A stretch of DNA of 64,000 bases, taken from contig CAVRVD010000002.1 of the NCBI GenBank assembly GCA_963724535.1, positions 1 to 64,000 on the forward strand, written 5' to 3'. Shown here piece after piece: positions 30,553 through 39,815 of this stretch (positions are counted from its first letter, which is position 1; each line of letters begins with the position of its first letter). The notes below the pieces were generated by a model that saw only the letters and a list, made by a program, of their open reading frames with translations, was not told where the DNA came from and did no database searches. A program made the translations under genes and the position numbers. This stretch comes from JADJPO01 sp963724535 (GTDB taxonomy: Bacteria > Actinomycetota > Actinomycetes > Actinomycetales > Kineosporiaceae).

Positions 30553-31269
30553 ATGTCCGAGGTGACGACGACCGACCCGACCCAATCGGGCGCCCCCGAG
30601 ACCACCGACGGCGAGGCAGCCGAGTCCCTGTCCGCGCCGGCGGAGGTGAACGACTCGGAGCAGCAGCCAGGTTCCGAGCAGCCGGAGTCTGAGGAGTCGG
30701 GCCGCGATGAGCCCGCTGCGTCGGCAGACGGTGACGCTGCGGCCGATGAGAACGGGGCCGAGCCGCAGAAGGAGCCGGAGAAGGTGCAAGACACCCTGCG
30801 CCGGCTGGAGGAGGAAGGTGAGGTCGCCGCCGACTACCTCGAGGAGCTGCTCGACATCGCCGACCTCGACGGGGACATCGACATCGACGTGGAGAACGGT
30901 CGGGCGTCCGTGGCGATCGTTGCGGAAATCGGGGCGGAGCGAGACCTGCGTCGTCTGGTCGGGACTCGGGGCGAGGTCCTCGAGGCCTTGCAGGACCTGT
31001 CCAGGCTGGCGGTGCAGGCGCGGACCGGTGAGCGCAGCCGCCTGATGCTCGACGTCGCCGGGTTCCGGGCCGCCCGCCGACGAGCGATCGAGGACATCGC
31101 GGCTCGCGGCTGCCAGGAGGTGAAGCGGACCGGCGAGCAGGTTCGCCTCGACGCGATGTCGGCCTTCGAGCGCAAGGTCGCTCATGACGTGGTCGCCGAG
31201 GCGGGCTTGGTCAGCGAGTCCGAGGGTGAGGATCCGCACCGTCAGGTCGTGATCCATCCGGCGCAGTGA
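30553..31269 (+). CDS. jag: Jag/KhpB KH-R3H RNA-binding protein
   Basis: Single-strand RNA-binding protein linked to cell elongation and division control. The ATG at 30553 follows GAGAGGAG and gives 238 residues. The N-terminal about 85 residues are very acidic and disordered. The KH part reads ADLDGDIDIDVENGRASVAI and GTRGEVLEALQDLSRLAV; the R3H part ends in SAFERKVAHDVVAE. It lies in the yidC-jag-rsmG order seen across Actinomycetes. Confidence 0.93.
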   Translation: MSEVTTTDPTQSGAPETTDGEAAESLSAPAEVNDSEQQPGSEQPESEESGRDEPAASADGDAAADENGAEPQKEPEKVQDTLRRLEEEGEVAADYLEELLDIADLDGDIDIDVENGRASVAIVAEIGAERDLRRLVGTRGEVLEALQDLSRLAVQARTGERSRLMLDVAGFRAARRRAIEDIAARGCQEVKRTGEQVRLDAMSAFERKVAHDVVAEAGLVSESEGEDPHRQVVIHPAQ

Positions 31270-31281
31270 CCCCCGCTCCTG

Positions 31282-32016
31282 GTGATGACGGAGCCAGCCC
31301 CTGAGCCCACCGACGGCTGCGAGCCCGAGACCGAGCCGGAGGCCGCTCAGGTCGTCTTCGGTGACCGAGTCGCTCTGGCTCGCCGGTACACCGAGGCGCT
31401 CGCCACGTCAGCGCTTCAGCGGGGACTGATCGGCCCTCGGGAGGTGTCGAGGTTGTGGTCGCGCCACGTGCTGAACTGCGCCGTGGTCGCGGACGTCGTT
31501 GCGCGGGACAGCCGATTGGTGGACGTCGGTTCGGGCGCCGGGCTGCCCGGTCTGGTCTTGGCCATTGCCCGTCCTGACCTCGTGGTGACCTTGGTCGAAC
31601 CGCTGCAGCGGCGGGTGATCTGGCTCAATGAGGTGGTTGCCGAGCTCGGTCTCGGGGGCAGCGTGCGGATCCACCGCGGGCGGGCGGAGCAGATGTCGTC
31701 GGCCGAGTTCGACGTGGCCACGGCGCGGGCGGTGGCGGGCCTGGCCACCCTCGCTGCGTGGTGCGTGCCGTTGGTGCGTCCAGGAGGCCAGGTGCTCGCC
31801 ATCAAAGGGCGCACGGCGGAGGAGGAGCTCGCGGCCGAGGCGCCCGGCTTCGACCGGCTCGGCGTCAGCGGGTCGGAGATCCTGGAGTGTGGGGGGTCGG
31901 TGCTGCAGACGCCGACCCGCGTGGTCAGATTGTGGGTCGGCGACCGACCGCCGGCGCGGCGTCGACGACGGGACAGTGGGTCGCGTCACGGAACTCGACG
32001 GGCCGGGTCTCGGTAG
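31282..32016 (+). CDS. rsmG: 16S rRNA (guanine(527)-N7)-methyltransferase RsmG
   Basis: Methylates G527 of 16S rRNA; loss can give low-level streptomycin resistance. 244 residues from GTG 31282 (ATG 31285 is one codon later). Family motifs include SRLWSRHVLNCAVVADVV, the SAM loop LVDVGSGAGLPGLVLAIARP, LVEPLQRRVIWLNEV and the late VPLVRPGGQVLAIKGRTAEEE. It is the last gene of the rpmH operon. Confidence 0.95.
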   Translation: MMTEPAPEPTDGCEPETEPEAAQVVFGDRVALARRYTEALATSALQRGLIGPREVSRLWSRHVLNCAVVADVVARDSRLVDVGSGAGLPGLVLAIARPDLVVTLVEPLQRRVIWLNEVVAELGLGGSVRIHRGRAEQMSSAEFDVATARAVAGLATLAAWCVPLVRPGGQVLAIKGRTAEEELAAEAPGFDRLGVSGSEILECGGSVLQTPTRVVRLWVGDRPPARRRRRDSGSRHGTRRAGSR

Positions 32017-32133
32017 GGGCGCCTGGTGCGCGGACGGAGCTGCGCGACGGGGGCTTGACCACGTTGCGGGCTGAGCCTGGAGCTCCTCGAGTCCGACTGA
32101 CCTGAGTCGGCCCGGTGACCGACGCCGATGCAG

Positions 32134-32730
32134 TCATGGACCACGTGGGGCACCGGGATCCGGCGCCGGCGCGGTGACCGGCAGCAGCACTTCGTTGCGC
32201 CGGAGGAACCACGGCTTCCACGGCGGGTCGTACCGGGCCCACTGCGGTTCACCATCGACGTTCAGACCCTCCGCGAGGACCGCACTGCGCAGCCAGGTCA
32301 CCCGCTCGGCGTATGCCTGTTCGGTCCACCGACCCGAGTACCTCGCCGCTGCGGCGAACCCGAACGGGACCGCACGCAGAGTCACCGTCGGATCCTGTGG
32401 TGCGGGCAGCGACTCGAGCGTCTCGTCCGCCGGCATCACGAAGCTGACCACGAAAGCCCCCGTGCCGGCTGCATCTCGCGTCAACACCGGCGCGGTCATC
32501 GCGATCGATCGACCACCCCGTGGCTGCTGGAGCACTGGTGCGGTCATCGCGATCGATCGACCGACGTCGTTGCGGCCGGCGATGTACGCCGCGAGAGGGC
32601 GGAACGCGCGATTCCCGGCGTCGCTCGCGGGTCCGGGGACGGTGACCTCGGCAACAACATGCGCGTCGTAGTACCGCACCTCGAAACCCGATCGGTGGGC
32701 GACAACGGTGTACTTCTGGATCTGCGTCAC
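32134..32730 (-). CDS. SOUL-domain haem-binding protein with an internal duplication
   Basis: SOUL/HBP22 family proteins bind haem or tetrapyrroles. The GTG at 32730 gives 198 residues covering the domain: IQKYTVVAHRSGFEVRYYDA, LAAYIAGRN, the hallmark IAMTAPV, VVSFVMPADETLESLPAP and WLRSAVLAEGL. The IAMTAPVL motif occurs twice because of an in-frame 48-bp duplication (see repeat entry). It faces rsmG, with 117 bp between the stops. Confidence 0.85.
   Translation of the reverse strand: MTQIQKYTVVAHRSGFEVRYYDAHVVAEVTVPGPASDAGNRAFRPLAAYIAGRNDVGRSIAMTAPVLQQPRGGRSIAMTAPVLTRDAAGTGAFVVSFVMPADETLESLPAPQDPTVTLRAVPFGFAAAARYSGRWTEQAYAERVTWLRSAVLAEGLNVDGEPQWARYDPPWKPWFLRRNEVLLPVTAPAPDPGAPRGP
32492..32562. 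repeat. 48-bp-step direct repeat inside the SOUL gene
   Basis: A 23-bp sequence at 32492-32514 recurs exactly at 32540-32562, 48 bp apart. Both copies encode RSIAMTAPV on the minus strand, so 16 codons including the family signature have been duplicated in frame. Confidence 0.85.
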
Positions 32731-32859
32731 GCGTCCAAAGTAGGTCCAATGGCCGCTAACGGCGGCGGGAGACTCGGTCGAGCTGCAGACTCGGTCGAAC
32801 GGCAGGAAAGCAGCAGCTCCGCCGGATCGCCTCTGGCGCCGCCGGGGCGGGAGCCGGCC

Positions 32860-32875
32860 TGTTCCACGTGAAACC
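32860..32875. promoter_or_regulatory. parS: parS-like site
   Basis: TGTTCCACGTGAAACC, 14 of 16 consensus positions (differences at 5 and 16), in the gene-free parA leader. Confidence 0.8.
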
Positions 32876-32981
32876 ACTCGGCGGCAGCACCCACGGGTCA
32901 GCGCTGGGACGGTGGGGAGAGCCGGTTTCCCTCCGACACCGAAAGCCCGAAAGCCCGGCCGGAGTACGTGGCACCAGGTGG

Positions 32982-32997
32982 GGGTTCACGTGAAACC
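32982..32997. promoter_or_regulatory. parS: parS-like site
   Basis: GGGTTCACGTGAAACC, 13 of 16 consensus positions, 122 bp from the preceding site. Confidence 0.75.
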
Positions 32998-33931
32998 GGC
33001 CGGCTGTTACCACCCGAGAGGCTCCGCCGGGCGCAGCGAGCGGCGACCGCCCGGTGGTCGCACCGAAGCGGCTGAACGTGCACCCGACCCGGTCAGACGC
33101 GATGGGGCACAGGCCGGACCATGGCAGTACCCGCGCCCGAGGCCGCTGGGGGAGTAGCCATCCGATTCGTCGGTGGCACCCGGTCGTCGATGAGTGGGCT
33201 GCTGGTCGACGTGCAGGGCGGTGAGAACACGCTCGGCGGGGCCAGTCAGGCGATCGATCGTCGGTCAGGCGCCGGCTACGCGATCATGGCGGCGAATGCA
33301 GCCGCTGTGGGAAAACTGTGGACGAAGAACCCGGCTCGGCGAATCGTGGTCCTGCGTCGGGACGTGCGCGCCGGCCCTGCGCGATCCTCGAAGTGCCCCG
33401 GAAGTCCGGCGAGAGGGAGTGTGTCAGCGGGCGCCGATTGGCCCCAGTCTGTCGTCCACCTGTGCGCGGATCCGGTCGAACGGTGCGAGAGGTCGGCAAA
33501 CCACCATGTACGCGACACTTCCTCCTGGGAGGGCACCCGGTCCACGCGTAGTGGGCACCGCCTCGCAATCTGCGCGAGAGGAACGACTGTGGATATCCGG
33601 TGGATGACGCCCTGCGACGGGATCACCGAAGAACATCCCGGTGCTGGCGTCCGTTCAGAAGTGGCGACCCGACAGCTTCTCGCTCGCAGACGTGTCGCCC
33701 GCACAGCCGCGGACGTCGGGGATGACCGCCTGCGCAACGAGATCGCCGGGGCCCGTGACGCCGACGCCGCGCACCGGAGAACGACCGGACAGCCGCATGG
33801 TGCCCGGTGGTACCGAGCCGGTGGCCACCGAGATCGCTGTCGTCCGCACCCTCCGTCCGGTTGCCGCGGAAGAGGCAGGTAGGCCAACGCCATCGGTCGA
33901 TGTGCCGGTGAACCCATGTCTATGCCTGAGC

Positions 33932-33947
33932 AGTTTCACGTGAAACT
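33932..33947. promoter_or_regulatory. parS: parS site, perfect palindrome
   Basis: AGTTTCACGTGAAACT, 14 of 16 consensus positions; the dyad is perfect and extends to 18 bp (33931-33948). This is the best-formed site of the window. Confidence 0.88.
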
Positions 33948-34933
33948 GCCCTGTCCCCATGCCGCTGGGCCAGCGGTGCGACCAGCGCGCCCGGGGGCGG
34001 CCCATCACGAGCGGGCAGAATGCCGGGGACACGGCAGAGGCGGCCACGTCGCCTCGTCACGGGGGATGACCGCTCGCCCGACACCATGGGGCGGGACCAG
34101 GCGAGGACCGAGCTGGATTGCGGAGTCCGGGGAGGGAGCCGCAACGTCCCCTCGGCGTCGATTCAACGCACACATCGCAGCGGCTTGTCGGGTTCTGCTG
34201 CTGGTCGCAGGTCATCGATCTGCCCGGTCGTCGGCGCCGCGGGGTGGGACGCACCGTGGGCCGGGTTCGCAGATCCCCTCTTCGTCCTAGGCTCATGGGG
34301 TCGGTCGGAGAACTCTGAGCTCCACCGTTCAGTTCGGCGTGCCACGCCCTGTCGCATCGCCGGCCTTGTCAGGATGGTGTCTTCGCGGGGGATGGACGGA
34401 GGACTGGTGTCTGGTGTTGGGTGGCCGTCTGGCCGCACGTCTCGACCGGCAGTGGGGCTCGGGTGGCCCCGTGGATCGGACGAGCAACTCCTGTCCACCC
34501 GAGGTTGCGTGACTTACCGGGACTCGATCGGGGTGACGCATCGTACGCATCCCGATGAGCAGGACGCGGTGCCGGAGGACGGCGGACCAGCACTCGCCGT
34601 CCGCCGGTTCGCGCAGGGTGTGGACGTTCGCGGTGGCACGCGCCGCGAGCAGAGCGGCCCCACTCCCTGGGTGGGTCAGGGGACGCGGACGATGCAAGCG
34701 CCGGAGTTGGCGATCGGGCACAGCATGGATCCCGAGCGAGCCGAACGCTCCGATATGGCCGAGGCCGATATGGCCGATGTCGTCGCTGTGCCGGATACCG
34801 AATGGGCAGCCAGCGATGTGGCCGTCATTGTTCAACAGCCCGAGTACCTTGACCGCGATGTCCTGCGTGGCCTGGTCGATTCGTCGTCGGATGTGCCTGA
34901 GATGAACGCCTCGACCCCCTCTGACGGGGACGA

Positions 34934-34949
34934 CGTTTCACGGGAAACA
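34934..34949. promoter_or_regulatory. parS: parS-like site in the parA 5' region
   Basis: CGTTTCACGGGAAACA, 14 of 16 positions (differences at 1 and 10). In the parA frame it reads DVSRETS, the same peptide that a parS site encodes near the N-terminus of mycobacterial ParA. Confidence 0.78.
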
Positions 34950-35393
34950 TCGACGCCGCCTCGACGCACGGTGGCCGGCCGGCACCTAGCCGCGCCCTCG
35001 GAATGGGGACGCACGGCACCTCAGGCGTCGGGGGTTCACCCATGGGGTGCCATGATCCAGGTGCCGTCACCTGACCCAGAGGGCTGCGAGGAGTCTGCGG
35101 CGACCGCCTCGACCGTGCAGTCGGTCAGTCCTGCGGGGTCAGCTCATCCGGACGAGCCAGCCCAAACCCAGACGGATGTCGCCGGTGAGCTGGTCCCCGA
35201 GCTCGGCGCTGATCGACTAGCGTCCGACGACGTCGAGCAAGCCAGCTCCGGCGACCCGGTGGTTCAGGATCCTCCGACAGCGTCTGGTGAGAGCGCCGCC
35301 CGGACCTCCACCGGTCGCGCGCAGGATTCGCGGGGTACCCCCATGATCGAGAAGGCGGACCGGGGTGCGGAGCCTGATGACGGGAGACGTGTC

Positions 35394-36479
35394 ATGACCG
35401 AGCCCGCCAACCTGGGGTTGGTCCGTAGGACAACGGTGGCGGACGACGAGTCGCCCGCCGCCGCCGATGTCGCATCTGGAGAAGGGTGGCGCCCACCGGG
35501 CGCTCCGCTGGCCCCAGCTGTCGAAGCGATCGACACGGGCCTGCACGACAGCGGCTCGGTGGTGGACGTCGATCGATCAGAGGCGGATGTCCCCGGTGCG
35601 CCGACGACGGTTCCCGCGTCGCCGCGACCGCGGCCCGGGTTTCCCAGGCCCCCTGCGACGCGTGTCCTGACAGTGGCCAACCAGAAAGGGGGGGTCGGGA
35701 AGACGACGACCACGGTCAACGTCGCGGCTGCGCTGGCCCAGGGTGGCCTGCGGGTTCTGGTGCTGGACATCGATCCCCAGGGCAACGCGTCGACGGCCCT
35801 GGGGATCGACCACCACGCGGAGGTCCCGAGCCTGTACGACGTGGTGGTCGACGACAAGCCACTGTCCGAGGTGGTCCAGCCCTGCCCCGACATTGCGAAC
35901 CTGTGGTGCGCCCCGGCCACCATCGATCTCGCCGGAGCGGAGATCGAGTTGGTCAGCTTCGTCGCGCGGGAGACGCGACTGAAGAAGGCCCTGCACTCCT
36001 ATCTGGCTGACCAGGCGGCCCGCGGGGAGGAGTCGATCGACTACGTGCTCGTCGACTGTCCGCCCAGTCTGAGCCTGCTGACGGTGAACGCCTTCGTCGC
36101 AGCGCGGGAAGTACTGATCCCGATTCAGTGTGAGTACTACGCACTCGAGGGCCTGTCCCAGCTGCTCAAGCACATCGAGCTCATCCAACGTCAGCTCAAC
36201 CCGGCCCTGCATGTCTCAACGATCATGCTGACCATGTACGACGGCAGGACCCGGCTGTCGGCCCAGGTCGCTGACGAGGTGCGGCTGCACTTCCCGGAGC
36301 AAGTCGTGAGGACCACCGTGCCGCGTTCCGTTCGGATCTCGGAGGCCCCCAGCCACGGTCAGACCGTGATGACGTATGACCCGGCGTCCAGTGGCGCCCT
36401 CTCGTATCTTGAGGCGGCCCGCGAACTTGCCGAACAGGTACTGACGTGGGAACCAGAAAAACGCGAGGAGCAATCGTGA
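35394..36479 (+). CDS. parA: Chromosome partitioning ATPase ParA
   Basis: Walker-type ATPase that moves ParB-parS complexes. The ATG at 35394 follows GGGAG at good spacing and gives 361 residues, near the mycobacterial length. The frame is open to 34020, and starts at 34692, 34725 or 34755 would add an acidic tail containing DVSRETS. The deviant Walker A is KGGVGKTTT (about residue 97), followed by VLDIDPQGNAST, the Walker B-like YVLVDCPPSLSLLT and PIQCEYYALEGLSQLLK. The stop overlaps the parB start (GTGA). Confidence 0.93.
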   Translation: MTEPANLGLVRRTTVADDESPAAADVASGEGWRPPGAPLAPAVEAIDTGLHDSGSVVDVDRSEADVPGAPTTVPASPRPRPGFPRPPATRVLTVANQKGGVGKTTTTVNVAAALAQGGLRVLVLDIDPQGNASTALGIDHHAEVPSLYDVVVDDKPLSEVVQPCPDIANLWCAPATIDLAGAEIELVSFVARETRLKKALHSYLADQAARGEESIDYVLVDCPPSLSLLTVNAFVAAREVLIPIQCEYYALEGLSQLLKHIELIQRQLNPALHVSTIMLTMYDGRTRLSAQVADEVRLHFPEQVVRTTVPRSVRISEAPSHGQTVMTYDPASSGALSYLEAARELAEQVLTWEPEKREEQS

Positions 36480-37618
36480 GTGAGAAGCGACGGGGTCTTG
36501 GGCGTGGTCTGGGTGCGCTGATTCCCAGCACGCCGGTCGTCAAGCCGGGCGGAGATCGACCGGTCGACGACGTGTTCTTCCGCGAGCCGACGGAGAACGC
36601 CGCCGCCACCGCGACGGTGACCCTCGAGCGCCCGGAGCCGACCACCGACGAGGGCGAGCCGGCTGACTCGACTCCGGCCGCCGACCCCGGCTCAGCGGGG
36701 GAGGGCGAGGCGTTGTCGGTCCCGCACGCCGGCGCCGCGGCCGACCTGCTGCCTGTTCCCGGGGCGCGGTTCGCCGAAGTCCCAGTTGACGCTATTCGCC
36801 CGAACCCTCGTCAGCCGCGCCAGGTGTTCGACGACGAAGAGCTCGCCGAGCTCGTGCTGTCCATCCGAGAGGTCGGCGTCCTGCAGCCGATCGTCGTCCG
36901 GCCGGTCGTCACCGAGGGAGTGGCTCCCCACTACGAGTTGATCATGGGGGAGCGGCGGTGGCGTGCCGTCCAGAACGCCGGGCTGTCCGCCATCCCGGCG
37001 ATTGTGCGGGAGACGTCCGACGACGCCCTGCTTCGCGACGCCCTCCTCGAGAACCTCCACCGCAGCCAGCTGAACCCGCTCGAAGAGGCCGCCGCCTATC
37101 AGCAGCTGCTCGACGACTTCGGGTGCACCCACGAGGAGCTGGCCACGCGGATCGGTCGCTCCCGGCCCCAGATCAGCAACATGATCCGCTTGTTGCGGTT
37201 GCCGCCCCTCGTACAGCGACGGGTCGCCGCCGGCGTTCTTTCGGCCGGGCATGCGCGCGCCTTGTTGGGTCTGGACGACGGCGCGAGCATGGAGGCTCTT
37301 GCCCAGCGGATCGTCGCTGAGGGCATGTCGGTACGGGCCGTGGAGGAAGTCGTCGCCATGGGCGACTCCCCATCCACGGCGGCCACGCCATCCAAGAAGC
37401 GTCCCCGAGCGGGGGGCCACCGCAGCGAACTGGACGAACTGGCGGGTCGCCTCGGCGATGCCCTCGACACGCGCGTCACGATCCAGCTGGGCCAGCGGAA
37501 GGGAAAGATCAACATCGACTTCGCCAGCGTCGATGACCTCAACCGCATCCTGACCGTGCTCAGCCCACAGGTTCGCGGGGTCTTCGCGTCGCCGGAGAAC
37601 GCCGATGCCCCAGCCTGA
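36476..37618 (+). CDS. parB: Chromosome partitioning protein ParB
   Basis: CTP-dependent clamp that loads at parS and spreads. The GTG at 36476 overlaps the parA stop and follows GAGGAG; 380 residues. The N-terminal KRRGLGRGLGALIP can bind ParA. An acidic linker follows, then the CTPase/ParB-N domain (IRPNPRQPRQVFDDEELAEL, GERRWRA, ALLENLHRSQLNPLEEAAAY). The helix-turn-helix ATRIGRSRPQISNMIRLL reads parS, and a C-terminal dimer domain completes it. The many TTTCACGTGAAA-like sites nearby are its expected targets. Confidence 0.97.
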   Translation: MSEKRRGLGRGLGALIPSTPVVKPGGDRPVDDVFFREPTENAAATATVTLERPEPTTDEGEPADSTPAADPGSAGEGEALSVPHAGAAADLLPVPGARFAEVPVDAIRPNPRQPRQVFDDEELAELVLSIREVGVLQPIVVRPVVTEGVAPHYELIMGERRWRAVQNAGLSAIPAIVRETSDDALLRDALLENLHRSQLNPLEEAAAYQQLLDDFGCTHEELATRIGRSRPQISNMIRLLRLPPLVQRRVAAGVLSAGHARALLGLDDGASMEALAQRIVAEGMSVRAVEEVVAMGDSPSTAATPSKKRPRAGGHRSELDELAGRLGDALDTRVTIQLGQRKGKINIDFASVDDLNRILTVLSPQVRGVFASPENADAPA

Positions 37619-37752
37619 CGGCGCCAGCTGACGCGCACAACGAAGGCAGCACCAGAGCACGTCCGGCTCGGTCCTCCGGTGCACCTTTCCCGAGCGGAGC
37701 CTCGACCCTCAGAACGGACTGATCGTTCCCCCAACGGCGGGACTCCGCTGGG

Positions 37753-37772
37753 GCCGGCCGTCAGCGGCCGGC
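37753..37772. terminator. Hairpin between convergent parB and DUF302 genes
   Basis: GCCGGCCG (37753-37760) and CGGCCGGC (37765-37772) form an 8-bp stem with a 4-nt loop over the DUF302 stop codon. There is no T run, as is common for actinomycete terminators. Confidence 0.45.
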
Positions 37773-39137
37773 GGCGGCGAAGGTGGCCAGGGCCCCGGAC
37801 AGGATCTCCAGCACGTCGCTCTGGCCCCGAACGTCATGGCGCCGGGCGATATAGGCCGGTTCGTTGTAGGCGATGACCGTTCGGCCGTCCTCGTCGGTAT
37901 AGACCAGGATCTTCTGGGGCAGATCCAGCGCGATCGACTGGTCGGTCTGCATCAGCACCGTGCCGAGCGACGGGTTGCCGAAGATCACCAGCTTGGTCGG
38001 TCGCAGCTCCAGCCCTACCGACTGGGCGTTGACATCGTGCTCCAGGCGGAGGGCCACGTTCACCGGCGGTGCCGCCTCCAGCGCGGCCACGATGGCCTCG
38101 AACGCCTCAGCGGCGCTGCGATCGGTGTGGACCGTGATCAGCCCGGCCCGCGGGCGAACGGTGCCGGCGTCGAACACCGGTTTCACCGTGGTGCCCGTGG
38201 CAACCCCGGCCAACCCGGCCAGGGCGTTGCCGACGGTCTGGAGCTGAGCGTCGGCGCCGGTGATGTCATGGCGTGACTGGAGGTATGACGGTGCGTTGTA
38301 GCCGACCCGGACCACCCCGAACAGGTCCTCCCAGATCAGCATCTTCTGCGGGAGGTCGATGCCGGCTGTCTGCGAGGCGTGCATCAGCGGGGTGCCGATA
38401 GCCGGGTTCCCGAAGAACAGCTCGGTGGTAGGGGGCAGCGCCAGGCCGCGGCTGGCCGCTGCGGCCTGGTGATCGATGACTCGGGCCAGGTTCAGGTTGG
38501 GGTTGGCGTCGAGGGCCGTGGTGAGCGCCGTCACCGTGTCCCCGAAACTTCTGGTACTGGCCACCACGACCGCGCCGACCGGGTTCGCCTGCTCCCGATA
38601 GGTGGCCGTGCCCTTGCCGGCGAAGGTGAGATCGGAGCTACAGGCCTCGGTGGCCCCGTCGGCCGGAGTAGTGGTGGTCATGGTGACCGACACCCCTCGC
38701 AGGACATCGACGCCCCGGCCCTGGGACTCCAGCCGGGTGCCGTCCGGCGCGGCCAATGAGCCTCGGACGGTGCCCCGGATGGCCCCGGTCGAGGCGTCGG
38801 GCTCCAACCGGAAGCGGCCGCTGACCCGGCCCCGGCCGTCGACGCGGATCACCGCGGTGGTCTCCACGGTCAGGGTCCCGGTCATCAGGGCGATGGAGGA
38901 CTCGGTCACGCCCCGCTGCACCGACGTGAGCACCACCGTGCCGTTTGGCCTGGTCCGCTTGCTGCTGACCGCCAGCTCGCAGCGAAAGCCGACGATGTCG
39001 AAGTCGACCGACGACGTGCGGTGGTCGACTGAGCCGACGCGCCCACCGCCGCTGTCGGCCGCGGCCGGACTCGGTCCGATCAGCGCCAGGGACGCCACGA
39101 GCGCCACTACGAAGACACTCTGCAGAATACGGAACAT
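37761..39137 (-). CDS. Secreted protein with two DUF302 domains
   Basis: The ATG at 39137 after a GGGGG stretch gives 458 residues. Residues 1-27 (MFRILQSVFVVALVASLALI) are a Sec signal ending near PAAADS. A first region (about 30-175) is beta-rich and of unknown family. Two DUF302 domains follow, each with the pattern NPxxGTxLM and LPQKxLxxED/DE (LFFGNPAIGTPLM, then LVIFGNPSLGTVLM). DUF302 proteins are small alpha/beta folds of unknown role. It converges on parB and occupies a spot where mycobacteria have no such gene. A single-domain relative lies at 53566-53970. Confidence 0.8.
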   Translation of the reverse strand: MFRILQSVFVVALVASLALIGPSPAAADSGGGRVGSVDHRTSSVDFDIVGFRCELAVSSKRTRPNGTVVLTSVQRGVTESSIALMTGTLTVETTAVIRVDGRGRVSGRFRLEPDASTGAIRGTVRGSLAAPDGTRLESQGRGVDVLRGVSVTMTTTTPADGATEACSSDLTFAGKGTATYREQANPVGAVVVASTRSFGDTVTALTTALDANPNLNLARVIDHQAAAASRGLALPPTTELFFGNPAIGTPLMHASQTAGIDLPQKMLIWEDLFGVVRVGYNAPSYLQSRHDITGADAQLQTVGNALAGLAGVATGTTVKPVFDAGTVRPRAGLITVHTDRSAAEAFEAIVAALEAAPPVNVALRLEHDVNAQSVGLELRPTKLVIFGNPSLGTVLMQTDQSIALDLPQKILVYTDEDGRTVIAYNEPAYIARRHDVRGQSDVLEILSGALATFAAAGR

Positions 39138-39676
39138 GCTCGAACCCCCGGTTCGGTGGTCAGCCCTGAATCTAGTCGAGACACCGGTCACCCGGGCCAG
39201 CCGCGAGCCGTCGTTCGGTTCCGATCTGTACCAACGGTGGGGACCGGCCCCAGAAGACCACCGCGTCCGTCTGGCCCCCTCCCCGACACCGTTTCACGTG
39301 GAACGCGGCAGAGCCGACGTGTGTCCACACGGTGTGGTGGGCCGCCGCCGGCGACGTGGACGGGCCCGACACCGGCCACACCCCTGCCCGACCAGGCGCC
39401 GGAGCAGGAGCGTTGCAGTGCCAGGTCCGCGATGCCTGCCGCCATCGACTCGGCCTCGCCGGACTTGGACGCAGCCGACACACTGACAACATTGCGTGGT
39501 GGTAGGTCACTGTCAGTATAGAATTCTTCGATGGTCGGTGTTGGCAGCCGGTCGCCGCAGCACGTCACCGCTGCCCGCGGTCGCGCTACTGGTGACGCGT
39601 TGTCCCGCACTGCGTACGATGGCGGCTTGCGGACCGTCAGGCCCGCTCATGTCGCTTCGTCGTCTAGGGGTCACAC
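39138..39676. other. Intergenic stretch with a parS-like site and a possible promoter
   Basis: 540 bp without a convincing gene. A parS-like site lies at 39290-39305, and a TATAGAAT -10-like sequence at 39517-39524 that could serve the rightward small ORF and GNAT gene. Confidence 0.4.
39290..39305. promoter_or_regulatory. parS: parS-like site right of parB
   Basis: CGTTTCACGTGGAACG matches 13 of 16 consensus positions; the left half-site is better than the right. Confidence 0.6.
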
Positions 39677-39808
39677 GTGCGACTGACCCGACCGATCGTG
39701 GCCGGCCTGGTGATCGGTGCCAGTGCCTCGTTCGTTGTGGCACTCCTGCGACCGCGGTCGGTCTCAGATGAGCCGAACGGCGCCGTCGTGGCAGGTGCGG
39801 CTCGGTGA
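39677..39808 (+). CDS. Candidate 43-residue single-pass membrane peptide
   Basis: A GTG at 39677, 6 bp after TAGGGG, opens a 43-codon frame ending 7 bp before the GNAT start. The product begins RLTRPIVAGLVIGASASF and continues VVALLRP, one membrane helix flanked by Arg, then a short Ser/Glu/Ala tail. The spacing suggests coupled translation with the acetyltransferase. I do not recognise a family, and a chance frame cannot be ruled out. Confidence 0.4.
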   Translation: MRLTRPIVAGLVIGASASFVVALLRPRSVSDEPNGAVVAGAAR

Positions 39809-39815
39809 TGACGCG

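Larger units (their letters stand above)
32731..35393. promoter_or_regulatory. 2.7-kb parA leader with four parS-like sites, no certain gene
   Basis: Between the SOUL gene and the chosen parA start I find no reading frame with recognisable protein features. The open frame upstream of parA (from about 34690) could be an extended, acidic ParA N-terminus. Four of the eight parS-like sites lie here. DnaA-box-like TGTGGACGA (33317-33325) and TGTGGATAT (33588-33596), each 8/9, are also present. It probably works as the centromere and as the parAB promoter. Confidence 0.6.

Noticed and set aside
33121..33882. 253-codon frame in the parA leader
   Set aside because: No ribosome site, no recognisable domain, and mixed third-position bases; it overlaps equally long frames on the other strand.
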